The position numbers were made by a program, and so were the translations under genes. Below the pieces are notes generated by a model. It ran no database searches. It was given only the letters and a program-made list of their open reading frames with translations, and was not told the origin of the DNA. DNA of 64,000 nt from Amorphochlora amoebiformis (taxonomy: Eukaryota; Cercozoa; Chlorarachniophyceae): assembly GCA_054601695.1 (NCBI GenBank), contig BAAHQB010000075.1, positions 434,001 to 498,000 on the forward strand. Direction: 5' to 3'. Positions within the stretch are counted from its first letter, which is position 1. Each line of letters begins with the position of its first letter. This document shows, in pieces, positions 63,987 to 64,000 of the stretch.

Positions 63987-64000
63987 TATATATTTATTAG
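63352..64000 (+). CDS. first recognisable exon of a gene running off the window
   Basis: One exon, 63352-63441 (30 codons), follows GTTAAG and ends AGTCAG|GTTCTC. It reads [16 protein letters not shown] and then LKDPLSQ. ATG 63367 could be the start; otherwise it is internal. The rest of the window is its intron. Support comes from codon openness, splice borders and the shadow copies that follow. Family not recognised. Confidence 0.5.
63510..63840 (+). repeat. three shadow copies of an exon end plus donor
   Basis: The block GCTAACAATACTCAGGGACC then CTCTAAGTCAGGTTCTCCATAT recurs at 63515, 63691 and 63794 (diverged), each flanked by (TA)n. It repeats the last 33 nt of exon 63352-63441 with its donor. 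Confidence 0.92.

Overview
This is nuclear DNA from a unicellular eukaryote (a protist or alga that I cannot place further). It is extremely intron-dense: about 7.3 kb of coding sequence lies in roughly 88 small exons. Many introns are huge and filled with (TA)n microsatellite and with TTAGGG/CCCTAA telomere-type arrays. The very long Tyr/Ile-rich open frames seen in every phase are translations of (TA)n and are not genes. I built the gene models by hand: GT-AG borders, codon phase carried across every junction, and family motifs. Each full model sums to a multiple of three and ends at a stop.

Layout: (1) + strand 1558-9316, a coiled-coil protein of unknown function, 5' end not found. (2) - strand 16239-9814, a complete 22-exon gene for a monomeric adenosylcobalamin-dependent class II ribonucleotide reductase (724 aa) with a presequence-like N-terminus. 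(3) + strand 16542-36988, a 25-exon gene (546 aa) joining a BMT5-like rRNA methyltransferase domain to two SH3/KOW-like repeats. (4) - strand 57952-38201, a 21-exon ERGIC-53/VIP36/Emp47-type L-type lectin (461 aa) with signal peptide, coiled coil, one membrane segment and a tail ending in KLL. (5) + strand 58017-61099, a 7-exon RAD51 paralogue, XRCC3 (342 aa). (6) - strand 62286-61810, the 3' end of an unrecognised gene. (7) + strand 63352 to the window edge, the start of another gene.

Genes alternate in orientation. The convergent ends (9317-9813, 36989-38200, 61100-61809) and the divergent starts (16240-16541, and only 64 bp at 57953-58016) are compact and carry essentially no (TA)n. The arrays are almost wholly intronic.

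The main discovery is that many (TA)n introns contain serial 'shadow' copies of their own splice junctions. Each copy carries the last 20-45 nt of the upstream exon with its 5' splice site, or the 3' splice site with the first part of the downstream exon, and the copies are separated by (TA)n tracts. It recurs beside at least fifteen exons of four genes; at one exon the copies look inverted. A second pattern is that the telomere-type arrays are mostly C-rich on the coding strand and directly abut 3' splice sites. They would supply a pyrimidine tract and a CTAAC branch-point-like motif every six bases. Two related LTR-like insertions, very long polypyrimidine introns, a CA-CG-AG compound repeat and a palindrome array complete the picture.
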